This document shows, piece by piece, positions 1 to 7,362 of a DNA stretch of 32,455 nt. Location: the NCBI GenBank assembly GCA_016186905.1, contig JACPKS010000090.1, positions 1-32,455 on the forward strand. The letters run 5' to 3'. Each line of letters opens with the position of its first letter. Within the stretch, counting starts at the first letter, position 1. A program made the translations under genes and the position numbers. The DNA comes from Deltaproteobacteria bacterium (GTDB taxonomy: Bacteria > Bdellovibrionota > UBA1018 > UBA923). Under the pieces are notes generated by a model, which saw only the letters and a list, made by a program, of their open reading frames with translations, did not search any database and was not told where the DNA came from.

Positions 1-191
1 GCCAGTCCCGCTTCGTCCGCGGTCGGGCATTCGCCGGCCACCTTCGAAAGCTCCGCGACGTTTTTCTCCTCCTCGGCAAGGCCCGCCGGCGGCGCGCAAC
101 ATTCCGTCACATTGCTTTGTCTGGAAAACGCGTCCGCCCCCACCACCGCCGACAATAGCGACAATGTAACAAGCGTGCGCCAGAGTCTCAC
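1..191 (-). CDS. Secreted small protein, N-terminal part (cut by window edge)
   Basis: This reading frame starts with GTG at 191 and stays open for 63 codons to the window edge, so only the N-terminus is seen. It begins MRLWRTLVTLSLLSAVVGADA, which looks like a signal peptide with a short charged start, a hydrophobic core and an Ala-x-Ala-like cleavage region. The mature part is rich in Glu, Ala and Cys (a Cys-Cys pair near residue 31 and another Cys near 54). The GTG overlaps the TGA stop of the preceding minus-strand gene in a 4-base GTGA, so the two are probably translationally coupled and exported together. I do not recognise the family. The remaining doubt is the non-ATG start and the missing C-terminus. 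Confidence 0.55.
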   Translation of the reverse strand, partial: MRLWRTLVTLSLLSAVVGADAFSRQSNVTECCAPPAGLAEEEKNVAELSKVAGECPTADEAGL

Positions 192-556
192 TTGTGCGCT
201 CCTTTTTTGGCAGGCACCTTGACGATTTTCGGATCCCAGCCCGCGGGCTTCTGTGCCCTCAACGCCTCAAAGGTCTTTCCCTTGGACTTGGTTTTCCACG
301 GTTTGCGTTCGAAAAAGCCCACGACTCTTCCATCCGGCCGCGCTTGCACTTCCCAAACCCGCCCGGTTTTGGGATCGCCGAAAAGCCGGGTCAGCGGCGA
401 GTGATCGCCTTTTTCAGACAAATGAAGCTCCACCAGCAAAAGATTCTCAGGAACCGGCGGTGCCGCGACCTCAGCCGCGCTGACAAATCCCGCCGCCCAC
501 CAAACCGCGAGCGCGCACCCGATCCAGAATCGCTTTAGCGTCCGAAGGATAACCAT
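188..556 (-). CDS. Small secreted protein of unknown function
   Basis: 122 residues with ATG start at 556. The N-terminus (a few basic residues, then a hydrophobic stretch ending in VSAAEVAA) is a plausible Sec signal peptide with cleavage after about residue 28. The mature chain is about 95 residues, Lys/Pro-rich and ends in a basic KVPAKKGAHK tail. A central segment, FGDPKTGRVWEVQARPDGRVVGFFE, reads like a short beta-rich module in which the polypeptide repeats a Gly-Arg-Val pattern. It overlaps the next minus-strand gene by four bases (GTGA), which argues for a two-gene operon. No known family is recognised and no catalytic motif is visible. Confidence 0.65.
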   Translation of the reverse strand: MVILRTLKRFWIGCALAVWWAAGFVSAAEVAAPPVPENLLLVELHLSEKGDHSPLTRLFGDPKTGRVWEVQARPDGRVVGFFERKPWKTKSKGKTFEALRAQKPAGWDPKIVKVPAKKGAHK

Positions 557-645
557 TCAGAATCCCATCGGAATTTATTTCCGAAAACTTGAATTTTGCG
601 AAACATATTACTCAAGTTTCCGATGCGGATACCGAAGAAGAAGAC

Positions 646-1416
646 ATGCGGAGCCACCGTCTATCTTACCTGCTTCTTCTTGGAACACTCTTGAATCAGG
701 CGAACGCCGATCCGGGTCTCAAAAAGCCTTTGCCGCCTTGTCCCGATTTCGGGGCGATCCTGGGCGAAATCCAGACGCAACCCGTGATCTGGAAGCACAT
801 CGCCGACATCTACATCCGCGACACGCCGATTTCGGCGAAATTCGAGAACCAGACGCTGAAAAACTTCTACGAAAACCGCACCTATTCCAAAGAAGAATAC
901 GCAAAGGAGTTTCCTCGTGTCGAACAGGCCGGATGCGAGACGGCAACGTTCACCTACGCAAACGGCGCCAAGGCGAAGATGACGGTTTCAGATCAAACCC
1001 CGTACCGTCTCGTTTTCAACGTCGTTGAGGCGGATGCAAACGCCCCCATCGCCAAAGATGACGCCGTGGTCTTTAAAACCAGGCGCATCGCGGGACACAA
1101 GGTTTTGGAGCAGACGATCCGCAAAAAATACAGCATCACCGAAGAGTGCGGCGGAAAGCCGCAGGCTGAAACCCATCGGGTCGAGGTTCAGAGCATCGTC
1201 GCCTGGAAAAAAGCGGTTTCTCCGCGCCGCTTCGTTACGGATAACCTGTTGCGCATGCTGCACCAGAATCTTCGTGACACCGTCACGGGTATCAGCCGCC
1301 GAATCGCGAGCTGCGAAGCCGCTTCCACCGAGCCTGCCGAGGCGGCGGAATCTTCCTCGGACGAAGAGCCAGCCTCAGCCCGTCCCGTGAGACTATCGCC
1401 AGCCCAGCGCCGGTAA
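646..1416 (+). CDS. Secreted protein of unknown function
   Basis: The frame is open from a TTG at 589, but the better start is ATG at 646: it is preceded by a purine-rich AAGAAGAAGA ribosome site and gives a clean signal peptide (MRSHRLSYLLLLGTLLNQANA). The resulting protein has 256 residues. The mature part has an early Cys (PPCPDF), two later spaced Cys, and a low-complexity C-terminal tail rich in Ala, Glu, Ser and Pro that ends in basic residues. I see no known domain; a periplasmic location is inferred. After its TAA stop the same frame continues into a 28-bp sequence that is also the 3' end of the unrelated secreted-protein gene near 31.6 kb (see the repeat entries). Confidence 0.65.
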   Translation: MRSHRLSYLLLLGTLLNQANADPGLKKPLPPCPDFGAILGEIQTQPVIWKHIADIYIRDTPISAKFENQTLKNFYENRTYSKEEYAKEFPRVEQAGCETATFTYANGAKAKMTVSDQTPYRLVFNVVEADANAPIAKDDAVVFKTRRIAGHKVLEQTIRKKYSITEECGGKPQAETHRVEVQSIVAWKKAVSPRRFVTDNLLRMLHQNLRDTVTGISRRIASCEAASTEPAEAAESSSDEEPASARPVRLSPAQRR

Positions 1417-1421
1417 AAAAA

Positions 1422-1449
1422 AAGGTGGCTGCTAACTAACGGCAAAGCG
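1422..1449. repeat. 28-bp inverted repeat, left copy
   Basis: The 28 bases from 1422 to 1449 (beginning AAGGTGGCTGCTAACTAA) match the reverse complement of 31596-31623 exactly. The flanking bases diverge on both sides. Here the copy lies between the stop codon of the upstream secreted-protein gene and acs. Read in frame with the upstream gene, past its stop, it encodes Lys-Val-Ala-Ala-Asn-stop, the same C-terminus that the other copy encodes as real coding sequence. Confidence 0.85.
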
Positions 1450-1500
1450 GTGCAGCAAAGGATACTTGACTACGCCAAGAGCCCGTTTCATCCTCCGGAC

Positions 1501-3486
1501 ATGTCAGAATCCATCGATTCCGTTTTAAAAGAGAAGAGAAAGTTCAAACCGTCCGCCGCCTTCGCGAAAAACGCGATCATCGGCTCGGCGACCAAGCTCG
1601 CGGCATTGCAGAAAAAAGCCGCCAAAAACCCGGTGAAGTTCTGGGAAGAGCAGGCCCGCACACTTGACTGGTTCAAACCGTGGAAAAAGGCGCTCGTCTG
1701 GAAGCATCCTTTCGCGAAGTGGTTTGCCGGCGGAAGACTCAACATCGCCTACAACTGCCTCGATCGGCACCTCAAAACCCCGCGCAAACACAAAGCCGCG
1801 CTGATTTGGGAAGGCGAGCCGGGCGAAGTGCGCACCCTCACCTATCACCAGCTTTATCTCGAAGTCTGCCGCGTCTCGAACGTGCTCAAAAACCTCGGCG
1901 TGAAAAAAGGCGACGTCGTCGCGATCTACATGGGGATGATTCCCGAAGCCGTCATGGCGATGCTCGCGTGCGCGCGGATCGGGGCCACTCACAATCTCGT
2001 CTTCGGGGGATTTTCCGCGGAAGCGCTTCGCGACCGAATCCACGACTCGAAAGCCGTCTGTTTGATCACGCAAGATGGGGCCTACCGCAGAGGAGCCGTC
2101 GTCAATCTGATCGAAGCCGCCGACCGCGCGGTAGCACAATGCCCGACGGTGAAGAACGTTCTCGTGTACCAGCGCATGAGCACGCGACCCACGATGAAAG
2201 ACGGCCGCGATCACCTGTGGCAAGATCTCGTGCCGAAAGCCCCGACCGAAAGCCCTGCCGAGAAGCTCGATTCCGAGCATCCTCTTTTCATTTTGTACAC
2301 CAGTGGATCAACCGGAAAGCCCAAGGGTATTCTTCATACGGCCGGTGGATACCTGACGCAGGTGGCGTACACCTCCAAGATCGTCTTCGATCTGAAAGAC
2401 GAGGATCTCTACTTTTGCACGGCGGATATCGGCTGGGTCACGGGGCATAGTTACGTCGTCTACGGTCCGCTCGCCAACGGCACTACCGTATTTCTCTACG
2501 AGGGGGCTCCGAACTATCCGCGGCCCGATCGCTTCTGGGACATGATCGAGCGCCACAAAGTCACGATTTTCTACACCGCGCCGACCGCGATCCGCGCCTT
2601 CATGCGCGCGGGCGACGAGTTTCCGAAAAAGCACGATATGTCGTCGCTGCGACTCCTGGGAACAGTCGGCGAACCGATCAATCCCGAAGCGTGGATCTGG
2701 TACCACGAGATGATCGGCGCAAAGCGCTGCCCGATCGTGGATACGTGGTGGCAGACCGAAACGGGTTCAATCCTGATTTCGCCGGTACCAGGCGCTACCG
2801 TCACAAAGCCTGGAACCGCGACACAAGCGCTACCCGGAATTATCGCCGACGTCGTGCGCGACGACGGCACATCCTGCAAAGCCAATGAAGGTGGATCGCT
2901 CGTTATTAAACATCCCTGGCCTTCGATGCTTCGTACGGTTTTTGGCGACGACCAGCGATACGTTGAGACGTATTGGAGAAAGTTCGCGAAACAGGGCTAC
3001 TACCTCGCCGGCGATAGCGCGAGACGAGACGAGGATGGGTATTTTTGGATCATGGGCCGCGCAGACGATGTCGTGAAAATCTCAGGCCACCGCCTCGGCA
3101 CCGCTGAAATTGAAAGCGCTTTAGTTGCCAACCATAAAGTGGCGGAAGCCGCGGTCGTCGCGAAGCCCGACGATATCAAAGGAAGCGCGCTTGTCGCGTT
3201 CGTTACGCTGAAGGCCGATGCCGCGAAAGCAGCGCTTGGTAACGGCAGAGTGCATCACCTGAAAGAAGAGCTGCGCGCCTGGGTCGCCAAGGAAATCGGC
3301 CCCATCGCGAAGCCGGACGAAGTTCGGTTCACCGATGCGCTCCCGAAAACCCGCAGCGGAAAAATCATGCGCAGGCTCCTTCGCGAAGTCGTCACGGGCT
3401 CAGTGAAGACCGGCGTCAAAGGCGATACGACGACGCTTGAAGATTTCTCGGTGCTTGAGAAATTGCGTCAGGGAGACGAAGAATAA
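1501..3486 (+). CDS. acs: Acetyl-CoA synthetase (AMP-forming)
   Basis: Activates acetate to acetyl-CoA through an acetyl-adenylate, using ATP and CoA in the cytoplasm. With ATG at 1501 the product has 661 residues, close to the usual length of about 650; the frame also allows GTG at 1450, but the N-terminus from 1501 aligns with how Acs proteins normally begin. Visible ANL-superfamily motifs are the phosphate-binding loop [10 protein letters not shown] (residues 267-276), [12 protein letters not shown], the core [10 protein letters not shown] near residue 413, and the C-terminal hinge region leading to [11 protein letters not shown]. In the last motif Lys621 is the catalytic lysine that protein acetylation inactivates in other bacteria. 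A small exported protein follows 2 bp after the stop. Identification is firm. Confidence 0.97.
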   Translation: MSESIDSVLKEKRKFKPSAAFAKNAIIGSATKLAALQKKAAKNPVKFWEEQARTLDWFKPWKKALVWKHPFAKWFAGGRLNIAYNCLDRHLKTPRKHKAALIWEGEPGEVRTLTYHQLYLEVCRVSNVLKNLGVKKGDVVAIYMGMIPEAVMAMLACARIGATHNLVFGGFSAEALRDRIHDSKAVCLITQDGAYRRGAVVNLIEAADRAVAQCPTVKNVLVYQRMSTRPTMKDGRDHLWQDLVPKAPTESPAEKLDSEHPLFILYTSGSTGKPKGILHTAGGYLTQVAYTSKIVFDLKDEDLYFCTADIGWVTGHSYVVYGPLANGTTVFLYEGAPNYPRPDRFWDMIERHKVTIFYTAPTAIRAFMRAGDEFPKKHDMSSLRLLGTVGEPINPEAWIWYHEMIGAKRCPIVDTWWQTETGSILISPVPGATVTKPGTATQALPGIIADVVRDDGTSCKANEGGSLVIKHPWPSMLRTVFGDDQRYVETYWRKFAKQGYYLAGDSARRDEDGYFWIMGRADDVVKISGHRLGTAEIESALVANHKVAEAAVVAKPDDIKGSALVAFVTLKADAAKAALGNGRVHHLKEELRAWVAKEIGPIAKPDEVRFTDALPKTRSGKIMRRLLREVVTGSVKTGVKGDTTTLEDFSVLEKLRQGDEE

Positions 3487-3488
3487 GC

Positions 3489-3977
3489 GTGGCCAAGAAT
3501 ACCCGCTCCAGGCGAATCCACCGTTCAATTTCAATGAGGATCCTCACTTTTGCAGCGCTTTTCGGAATAGCAACGCCGGCGGCGGCGGTGGCATCAGGCG
3601 CCGCTGCCTCAGTGACCGTGCCGCTCGATCTTCGCGCGCAGCTCTGGTCGGGGCCCGCCGTTCACGCCCGGCTGATCGGCGCCCCGAAGACAGTTAAGGC
3701 TACGCTCGAGATTCCCGGCGCTCCTGGGTCGGCTGATCGCAGGACCTTGAAGTTCGCCGAGGGCGATCTGGAATTTCAAACCACGTTCTTGCTTGTTCGG
3801 CCTCGAACCGGCGCATCGCCGTATGCCGTCTTTCAAACGCGGCTGCTCCACGCGACGAAGGGTCTCGTCGCGGAATGTTCCAACTACGATTCACTCGCCA
3901 GTCCAGAGGATATCGGTGTGGGCGCGTGTTCCGGCGCGCTTGAAGGACGGCAAATCGGCGTTTCCTACTTCCGCTGA
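3489..3977 (+). CDS. Small exported protein of unknown function
   Basis: The frame runs from GTG at 3489, only 2 bp after the acs stop, giving 162 residues. An alternative ATG at 3534 gives 147 residues with a compact signal peptide (MRILTFAALFGIATPAAAVA); neither start has a convincing ribosome site. The mature chain is about 125 residues, beta-strand-like (SVTVPLDLRAQLW, FQTTFLLVRPR) and has two Cys near the C-terminus that could form a disulphide. It may be read through from acs, but no functional link is evident. No family recognised. Confidence 0.6.
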   Translation: MAKNTRSRRIHRSISMRILTFAALFGIATPAAAVASGAAASVTVPLDLRAQLWSGPAVHARLIGAPKTVKATLEIPGAPGSADRRTLKFAEGDLEFQTTFLLVRPRTGASPYAVFQTRLLHATKGLVAECSNYDSLASPEDIGVGACSGALEGRQIGVSYFR

Positions 3978-4052
3978 CCATGCATCTACTCGCGATAAGT
4001 GGGCCTTGTACGCAATACGCACTAGATTTCTTGGAGTTCCGCTGACGTTTTC

Positions 4053-4118
4053 CGCCTGATTTCACCTTATAGATCTTGCAACTCGCGTTTGACTGGCGAC
4101 GATCCAACGCGCTAGCTT
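4053..4118 (+). promoter_or_regulatory. Box 1: degenerate CCTTAC-type box with promoter
   Basis: TTTCACCTTAT at 4060-4070 matches the left arm of the boxes upstream of the next genes, but the right arm (TTGCAA, 4076-4081) is poor. A related half-site, CGCCTG, lies exactly 10 bp upstream of CACCTT. The -35 hexamer TTGACT (4089-4094) sits 26 bp from the start of CACC, the same offset as in the other four boxes. A -10 candidate, TAGCTT (4113-4118), follows after 18 bp, and the ATG at 4126 comes 7 bp later, which would make the transcript leaderless. Confidence 0.5.
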
Positions 4119-4125
4119 GCGCGCG

Positions 4126-4887
4126 ATGACATTCAAATCAACCACGAAACTGACACTCCGGTCCGCTTTGTTTCTTCTTTTGTTTTCCTATCATCCCGCC
4201 TCCGCGAATTTTTATTGTTACCGAAACCCTCCCGGCCACAAGCATCCTAACGGCGGCGGATACGTCGCGGATACCGCCTATGTCGATAAATACGCATACA
4301 TCGCCCCTGGTGTGAGCGTTTGCGACCGCGCTCAAATCCATGGGGCTGTCTTCGTCTCAGGATTCAGCGAGATCACACATGACGCCATGATCGTGCAGGA
4401 AGGCGATGGCGAAATCGCCATCACCGGAAACGTCATCATCCGCGGCCGCGCGCAAGTGCGAGGCATGGTGCGGATCAGCGGCGACGCCGAAATCCGCGGC
4501 GACGCGAAAGTGCTCGACTGGGCTCATATCACGGGCGCCGCCGACATCGGCGGAAACGTGACGATCAAAGACTGGGCGCTCATCAGCGGCAATGGATACT
4601 TTTACGACAAGGCGATTATTTCCGGATGGGCTAAGGTTACTGGCGATGCCGACATCGGCGGCCAAGCTCAAATCAGCGAACACGCGCAAGTTCTCGGCCC
4701 TTCCTCGATTCGCGACACCGTTCAAATCAACGGAAGCGCGCGGATTTTCGGCGGCCCGGTGATTTGCGGCGAGCTCGTCATTACCCGCGACATCACGGGT
4801 AACGAAGACCCGAAGACTTTGTGCAAAAGTTCGGGCAGGGAAATGTCGGCGCACCATAACCGAGCATTTCAGACGAAATACCTGTAG
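4126..4887 (+). CDS. Secreted left-handed beta-helix (hexapeptide-repeat-like) protein
   Basis: 253 residues from ATG 4126; a TTG at 4117 is also in frame but lies inside the predicted promoter. A signal peptide covers roughly residues 1-28 (hydrophobic core SALFLLLFSY, ending HPASA). From about residue 45 to 225 the chain is a run of short repeats of the form A-x-I-x-G-x-A-x-V-x-G with Ile/Val at every sixth position, for example VRISGDAEIRGDAKV and AHITGAADIGGNVTI. This is the signature of a left-handed beta helix, as in YdcK-like or polymer-forming proteins. These folds are usually cytoplasmic acyltransferases; an exported one without an obvious catalytic His suggests a structural or surface role. 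Two Cys in the tail may form a disulphide. The stop codon lies inside an 18-bp perfect palindrome. Confidence 0.75.
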   Translation: MTFKSTTKLTLRSALFLLLFSYHPASANFYCYRNPPGHKHPNGGGYVADTAYVDKYAYIAPGVSVCDRAQIHGAVFVSGFSEITHDAMIVQEGDGEIAITGNVIIRGRAQVRGMVRISGDAEIRGDAKVLDWAHITGAADIGGNVTIKDWALISGNGYFYDKAIISGWAKVTGDADIGGQAQISEHAQVLGPSSIRDTVQINGSARIFGGPVICGELVITRDITGNEDPKTLCKSSGREMSAHHNRAFQTKYL

Positions 4888-4897
4888 CGCTACAGGT
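4880..4897. promoter_or_regulatory. 18-bp perfect palindrome, possible operator
   Basis: ACCTGTAGCGCTACAGGT is perfectly self-complementary with no loop, so it suits a DNA-binding dimer rather than an RNA hairpin. It spans the stop codon of the beta-helix gene. Its core GTAGCGCTAC (4884-4893) recurs at 8774-8783. Both copies lie 80-90 bp upstream of a CCTTAC-type box. Confidence 0.4.
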
Positions 4898-4953
4898 TCG
4901 AAAATCAACCCCATATGTCTTTAGTTTTGCGATATTGGCCTTTAACTCTACTT

Positions 4954-4995
4954 CTCCTTATTTCACCTTACGATTCGTAAGGCCATTGATTGACG
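4954..4995 (+). promoter_or_regulatory. Box 2: CCTTAC-N5-GTAAGG with -35 element
   Basis: Perfect inverted repeat CCTTAC (4966-4971), GATTC, GTAAGG (4977-4982). A further half-site, CTCCTT (4954-4959), repeats CACCTT (4964-4969) at a 10-bp period. Seven bp after the box comes TTGACG (4990-4995), itself one arm of a second perfect dyad, TTGACG-N5-CGTCAA (4990-5006). At 17-bp spacing the -10 position reads TGCGTT, which is poor, so this promoter may be decayed like the gene it precedes. Confidence 0.65.
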
Positions 4996-5065
4996 CAATA
5001 CGTCAAATATTGTGCGTTGCGCTGATCTGAGCAAACATGCGGTTACTTGAAGTTTTGGAGGCCCA

Positions 5066-5608
5066 ATGAATTTCGGAAAATTCGCAATCCTTGTCGCGGC
5101 GCTATCTTTTAGTCTCACTTACGCCAACGCTCAGCCGCAGGGCACGCCTGACTGGGGCAAAATCGCGCGGAAGGCCGCTGCCGCGACGGATTCCGAGCTC
5201 AGCGAACGGGATAGTTTTGAAGTAAAGAGAGTCCCGCAGTACGCGGTCAAAGAGACCGCATCGTATAAGACGGGCTCAAGCGTCATGTCCTCGCCCGCCG
5301 TCGCGAAGGACGGCACGCTGGTGGTGGGGTCATACGACGGCTCGGTGTATTTTCTGAAATCGGACGGAAAGAAGAAGACGGTTTTTGAATCTGAGTTGAA
5401 GGACTGGCAGCCACGTATCGGTGATTCCCTGCGCGAACAAGTGCCGAATCGCCTGAAGCAGCGGTTTGGGCGAATTCCTCGATCGACCCGTACGCGCGGT
5501 CCCATAGCAGCGAGGTTTCGAATTTCTTTTTCTCAAGAATTTCAGCGGGGAGATCAGGTCATCCGCACGGATGCCGAGCGCGACGGAAATCCGTCTCAGC
5601 GATTTTGA
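5066..5608 (+). pseudogene. Truncated PQQ-like beta-propeller secreted protein
   Basis: Starts at ATG 5066 after a good GGAGG site (TTTTGGAGGCCCA). The first about 22 residues are a signal peptide ending YANAQ. Residues 70-110 contain one recognisable PQQ-type propeller blade (SVMSSPAVAKDGTLVVGSYDG), which in intact proteins is repeated six to eight times. From about residue 112 the frame loses propeller character and becomes Arg-rich and unlike any blade. At the DNA level that part overlaps, on the other strand, sequence resembling an XRE regulator. The simplest reading is a deletion or rearrangement near 5395-5410 that fused a propeller start to foreign DNA. A short functional protein cannot be excluded. 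Confidence 0.55.
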
Positions 5609-5644
5609 ACTTCGCCGGCATCTCTTTCCGCACCTTTTCTCACC
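5404..5644 (-). pseudogene. Possible remnant of an XRE-family regulator
   Basis: On the minus strand, 5552-5629 reads SSKSLRRISVALGIRADDLI near its end, which resembles the last helices of a HTH_3 (XRE) domain (the usual pattern is P-S-x-x-x-L-x-R-I-A-x-A-L-G-V-x-x-D-D-L). Directly downstream but in another frame (5555 down to 5404) a stretch containing KKKFETSLLWDRAYGSIEEF looks protein-like. The two pieces are separated by a frameshift, a TAA closes the upstream end at 5645-5647, and no start codon is available. It is therefore a decayed fragment at best. This was read by eye; the similarity is short. Confidence 0.3.
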
Positions 5645-5695
5645 TTACACTACGTAAGGCTATTCCTTGACGCATTGGGTCATGCGCTGTATATT
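5631..5695 (+). promoter_or_regulatory. Box 3: CCTTAC-N5-GTAAGG with near-consensus promoter
   Basis: Perfect inverted repeat CCTTAC (5643-5648), ACTAC, GTAAGG (5654-5659). The half-site CACCTT occurs at 5631-5636 and again at 5641-5646, exactly 10 bp apart. After a 7-bp gap come -35 TTGACG (5667-5672), a 17-bp spacer and -10 TATATT (5690-5695), a strong sigma-70 arrangement. The start site would be near 5702, giving a short leader that carries the GGAGG site of the following gene. Confidence 0.75.
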
Positions 5696-5719
5696 TCGCG
5701 CCTTCATCACGGAGGTTTT

Positions 5720-6178
5720 ATGAAAAAAACGCTGATTTTATCGCTAATTTGTCTGGGTCTTGCTTCCTCAGCCTCATATGCCGACTCCAGGGCTTGCCAG
5801 CTCAGCATTTACCCGAAGGGAAAACCGGCTCGGAAGATCGAGAAGGCAGTGGAACTCGGTGAAACGATGCAAGTCGTGGCGGTAGGCCCAAATTATTGCG
5901 CGGAACTACAAATGGGAAAGACCGATAGCAGCTTCGGAAAGTTCTCGGGTATGGACAACTTTTATTTGTCGATCACCGACGGCCAGCCGAAGGAAGAGAC
6001 GATCGACGGACAAAAAGAAACCCGATGCGTGTTTTCGAACCGAGGCATGGCGCAGGCTCACTCCTTTGTCGACTCTGCAGGTCCTATTTTTATCGAAATT
6101 CAGGGCATCGAAAGCAAAGGGTTGTTTTCGAAACCTGGCGCTGATCTCTATGTTTTGGATTGCACCCCAAACCACTGA
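5720..6178 (+). CDS. Secreted protein of unknown function
   Basis: 152 residues. The ATG at 5720 is chosen over the longer in-frame start at 5675 because ACGGAGGTTTT lies directly before it and because the longer start would fall inside the promoter. The signal peptide is MKKTLILSLICLGLASSASYA. The mature chain has four Cys spread over its length (near residues 26, 60, 104 and 148), consistent with two disulphides in the periplasm or outside the cell. No domain is recognised. It is the first gene after box 3, and its stop is followed within 4 bp by a hairpin repeat shared with the next gene, so 5720-7249 may be one transcript. Confidence 0.7.
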   Translation: MKKTLILSLICLGLASSASYADSRACQLSIYPKGKPARKIEKAVELGETMQVVAVGPNYCAELQMGKTDSSFGKFSGMDNFYLSITDGQPKEETIDGQKETRCVFSNRGMAQAHSFVDSAGPIFIEIQGIESKGLFSKPGADLYVLDCTPNH

Positions 6179-6182
6179 ATTT

Positions 6183-6221
6183 CCGCGCAACGAATGCGCG
6201 TTTAAGCGAAGAAATTCGGCG
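6183..6221 (+). repeat. Intergenic hairpin repeat, copy 1
   Basis: A 39-bp unit starting 4 bp after a stop codon. It begins with the hairpin CGCGCA-ACGAA-TGCGCG, then TTTAAGCGAAG. Copy 2 at 6708-6746 matches 38 of 39 bases, the single difference being in the loop. It could be a weak terminator, a processing or stability hairpin, or simply flank carried along with a tandem gene duplication. Confidence 0.75.
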
Positions 6222-6259
6222 AAGGCCATGGAGCAAAAATATTGGATAGGAGAACATCG

Positions 6260-6703
6260 ATGTCGAAAAAAATATTTGGAACTTTTGTTTTAATGGCCCT
6301 CATTACTACCAGCGTTGTCCACGCCGCCCCATCTCTCCTTTGTAGGGCGCGGTGGGACGGAGCGTCCGATGGAAATAATGGTGCTTTTTTGATCGGAGAA
6401 AACATGGAGGCCGATTGTAGCACGAAAATCAACAGAGAGGAGCGATCCGCTTCAGTATATTTCTTCGGAGTTGGCCCAGGGCTTCGTATAAGTGATGAAC
6501 GATTCATTCTTAGTTGTCCGCTTGTACGGAAATCAAAAATGAACGGCGCTTTTTATGGAATCAAAGTCGCTGCGGTTGCTGGTATTGGCGCGCATGTCGG
6601 AGTTTTTACGAATCAACGCCTAGGCGTATGCGTCCTTACCGGCGTGGACATAGGAGTCGGTGCGGAAGTCACAATTGGAAAAATGGAAGTCAATATTCCC
6701 TGA
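6260..6703 (+). CDS. Secreted protein, tandem paralog A
   Basis: 147 residues from ATG 6260, preceded by GGATAGGAGAACATCG; a TTG at 6242 in the same frame is less likely. The signal peptide ends VVHA. The mature protein shares a pattern with the next gene: LLC near the start, an Asp-Cys, [IV]GPG[LF]R, a Cys-Pro pair ([SI]CP), then GVC-[VF]-[LI]-TG and a Gly-rich C-terminal end. The conserved Cys positions suggest the same disulphide-bonded beta fold. The two are clear tandem paralogs although sequence identity is modest. I do not know the family; DUF992-like small periplasmic proteins have a loosely similar look but I cannot assign it. Confidence 0.7.
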   Translation: MSKKIFGTFVLMALITTSVVHAAPSLLCRARWDGASDGNNGAFLIGENMEADCSTKINREERSASVYFFGVGPGLRISDERFILSCPLVRKSKMNGAFYGIKVAAVAGIGAHVGVFTNQRLGVCVLTGVDIGVGAEVTIGKMEVNIP

Positions 6704-6707
6704 TCAT

Positions 6708-6746
6708 CCGCGCAACGACTGCGCGTTTAAGCGAAGAAATTCGGCG
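6708..6746 (+). repeat. Intergenic hairpin repeat, copy 2
   Basis: Second copy of the 39-bp unit at 6183-6221, again just after a stop codon (5 bp), with hairpin CGCGCA-ACGAC-TGCGCG. A third, degenerate copy seems to follow the next gene at about 7254-7287, sharing CCGC, AACG, TGC and GCGAAGAA in order. Confidence 0.75.
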
Positions 6747-6784
6747 CGAGCCCTGGATAGCAGACATCGGATTTTGGAGGTCAC

Positions 6785-7249
6785 ATGAATAAATTGCTCG
6801 TTCTTCTAAGTTTAGTCGCTCTGGTTCTCGTCAAAAGCGAACCCGCGCATGCTTTCACCCTGCTCTGCAAAGCGGATGAAAGCATTCACCTGCTTGCGGC
6901 CGGATTCACGACCATGGATTGCGTAGAGCCCAAGACGGGTCTGACGTTCACGACCGAGGAAATCGAAATCGGGCCGGGCTTTCGCTTTACGCCCTTCATG
7001 GAAGACGCGTCGGCGGTGGCAAAATACGTGGCGATTACGTGTCCGTTCATGGGCAAAAAACGTTTGGCGCGCATGAACTCCGGAGACACCCTCGTGATCG
7101 CCGGCATGGTCGCGGACGCAAACGCTCTGGTTGGAATAAGACTTGGCGTAGAAGTCGGACGGCCTGGCGTTTGCTTCATCACCGGCGCATCGGCGTTTGA
7201 GCTGGGCGGTGAGCTCGCGTTGGACGGTCTCAGGATTATTAAAGACTGA
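6785..7249 (+). CDS. Secreted protein, tandem paralog B
   Basis: 154 residues, ATG 6785 after TTTTGGAGGTCAC. The signal peptide ends EPAHA. It shares with its upstream neighbour the order LLCKA, MDC, IGPGFRF, ITCP, GVCFITG and a Gly-rich end, so it arose by tandem duplication followed by strong divergence. It has one extra insertion (about ten residues) between GPGFR and ITCP. Its own ribosome site is strong and no promoter is visible between the paralogs, so co-transcription from box 3 is likely. Function unknown; export to the periplasm or beyond is inferred. Confidence 0.7.
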   Translation: MNKLLVLLSLVALVLVKSEPAHAFTLLCKADESIHLLAAGFTTMDCVEPKTGLTFTTEEIEIGPGFRFTPFMEDASAVAKYVAITCPFMGKKRLARMNSGDTLVIAGMVADANALVGIRLGVEVGRPGVCFITGASAFELGGELALDGLRIIKD

Positions 7250-7289
7250 TTTCCCGCTGAACGCCTGCTCACAAACGCGAAGAATTTTA

Positions 7290-7354
7290 CACCTTCATTC
7301 ACCTTACGTTAAGTAAGGCAAATTATTGACGCTATGCGTAGCTTGAATTATATA
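7290..7354 (+). promoter_or_regulatory. Box 4: CCTTAC-N5-GTAAGG with near-consensus promoter
   Basis: Perfect inverted repeat CCTTAC (7302-7307), GTTAA, GTAAGG (7313-7318), with CACCTT half-sites at 7290-7295 and 7300-7305, 10 bp apart. A 7-bp gap leads to -35 TTGACG (7326-7331), then a 17-bp spacer and -10 TATATA (7349-7354). The ATG at 7363 comes 8 bp after the -10 and there is no ribosome site, so the mRNA is probably leaderless. Confidence 0.8.
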
Positions 7355-7362
7355 TCACTCCC

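Noticed and set aside
4888-4910. A tRNA T-arm at GGTTCGAAAATC
   Set aside because: No acceptor, D or anticodon stem can be formed around it.
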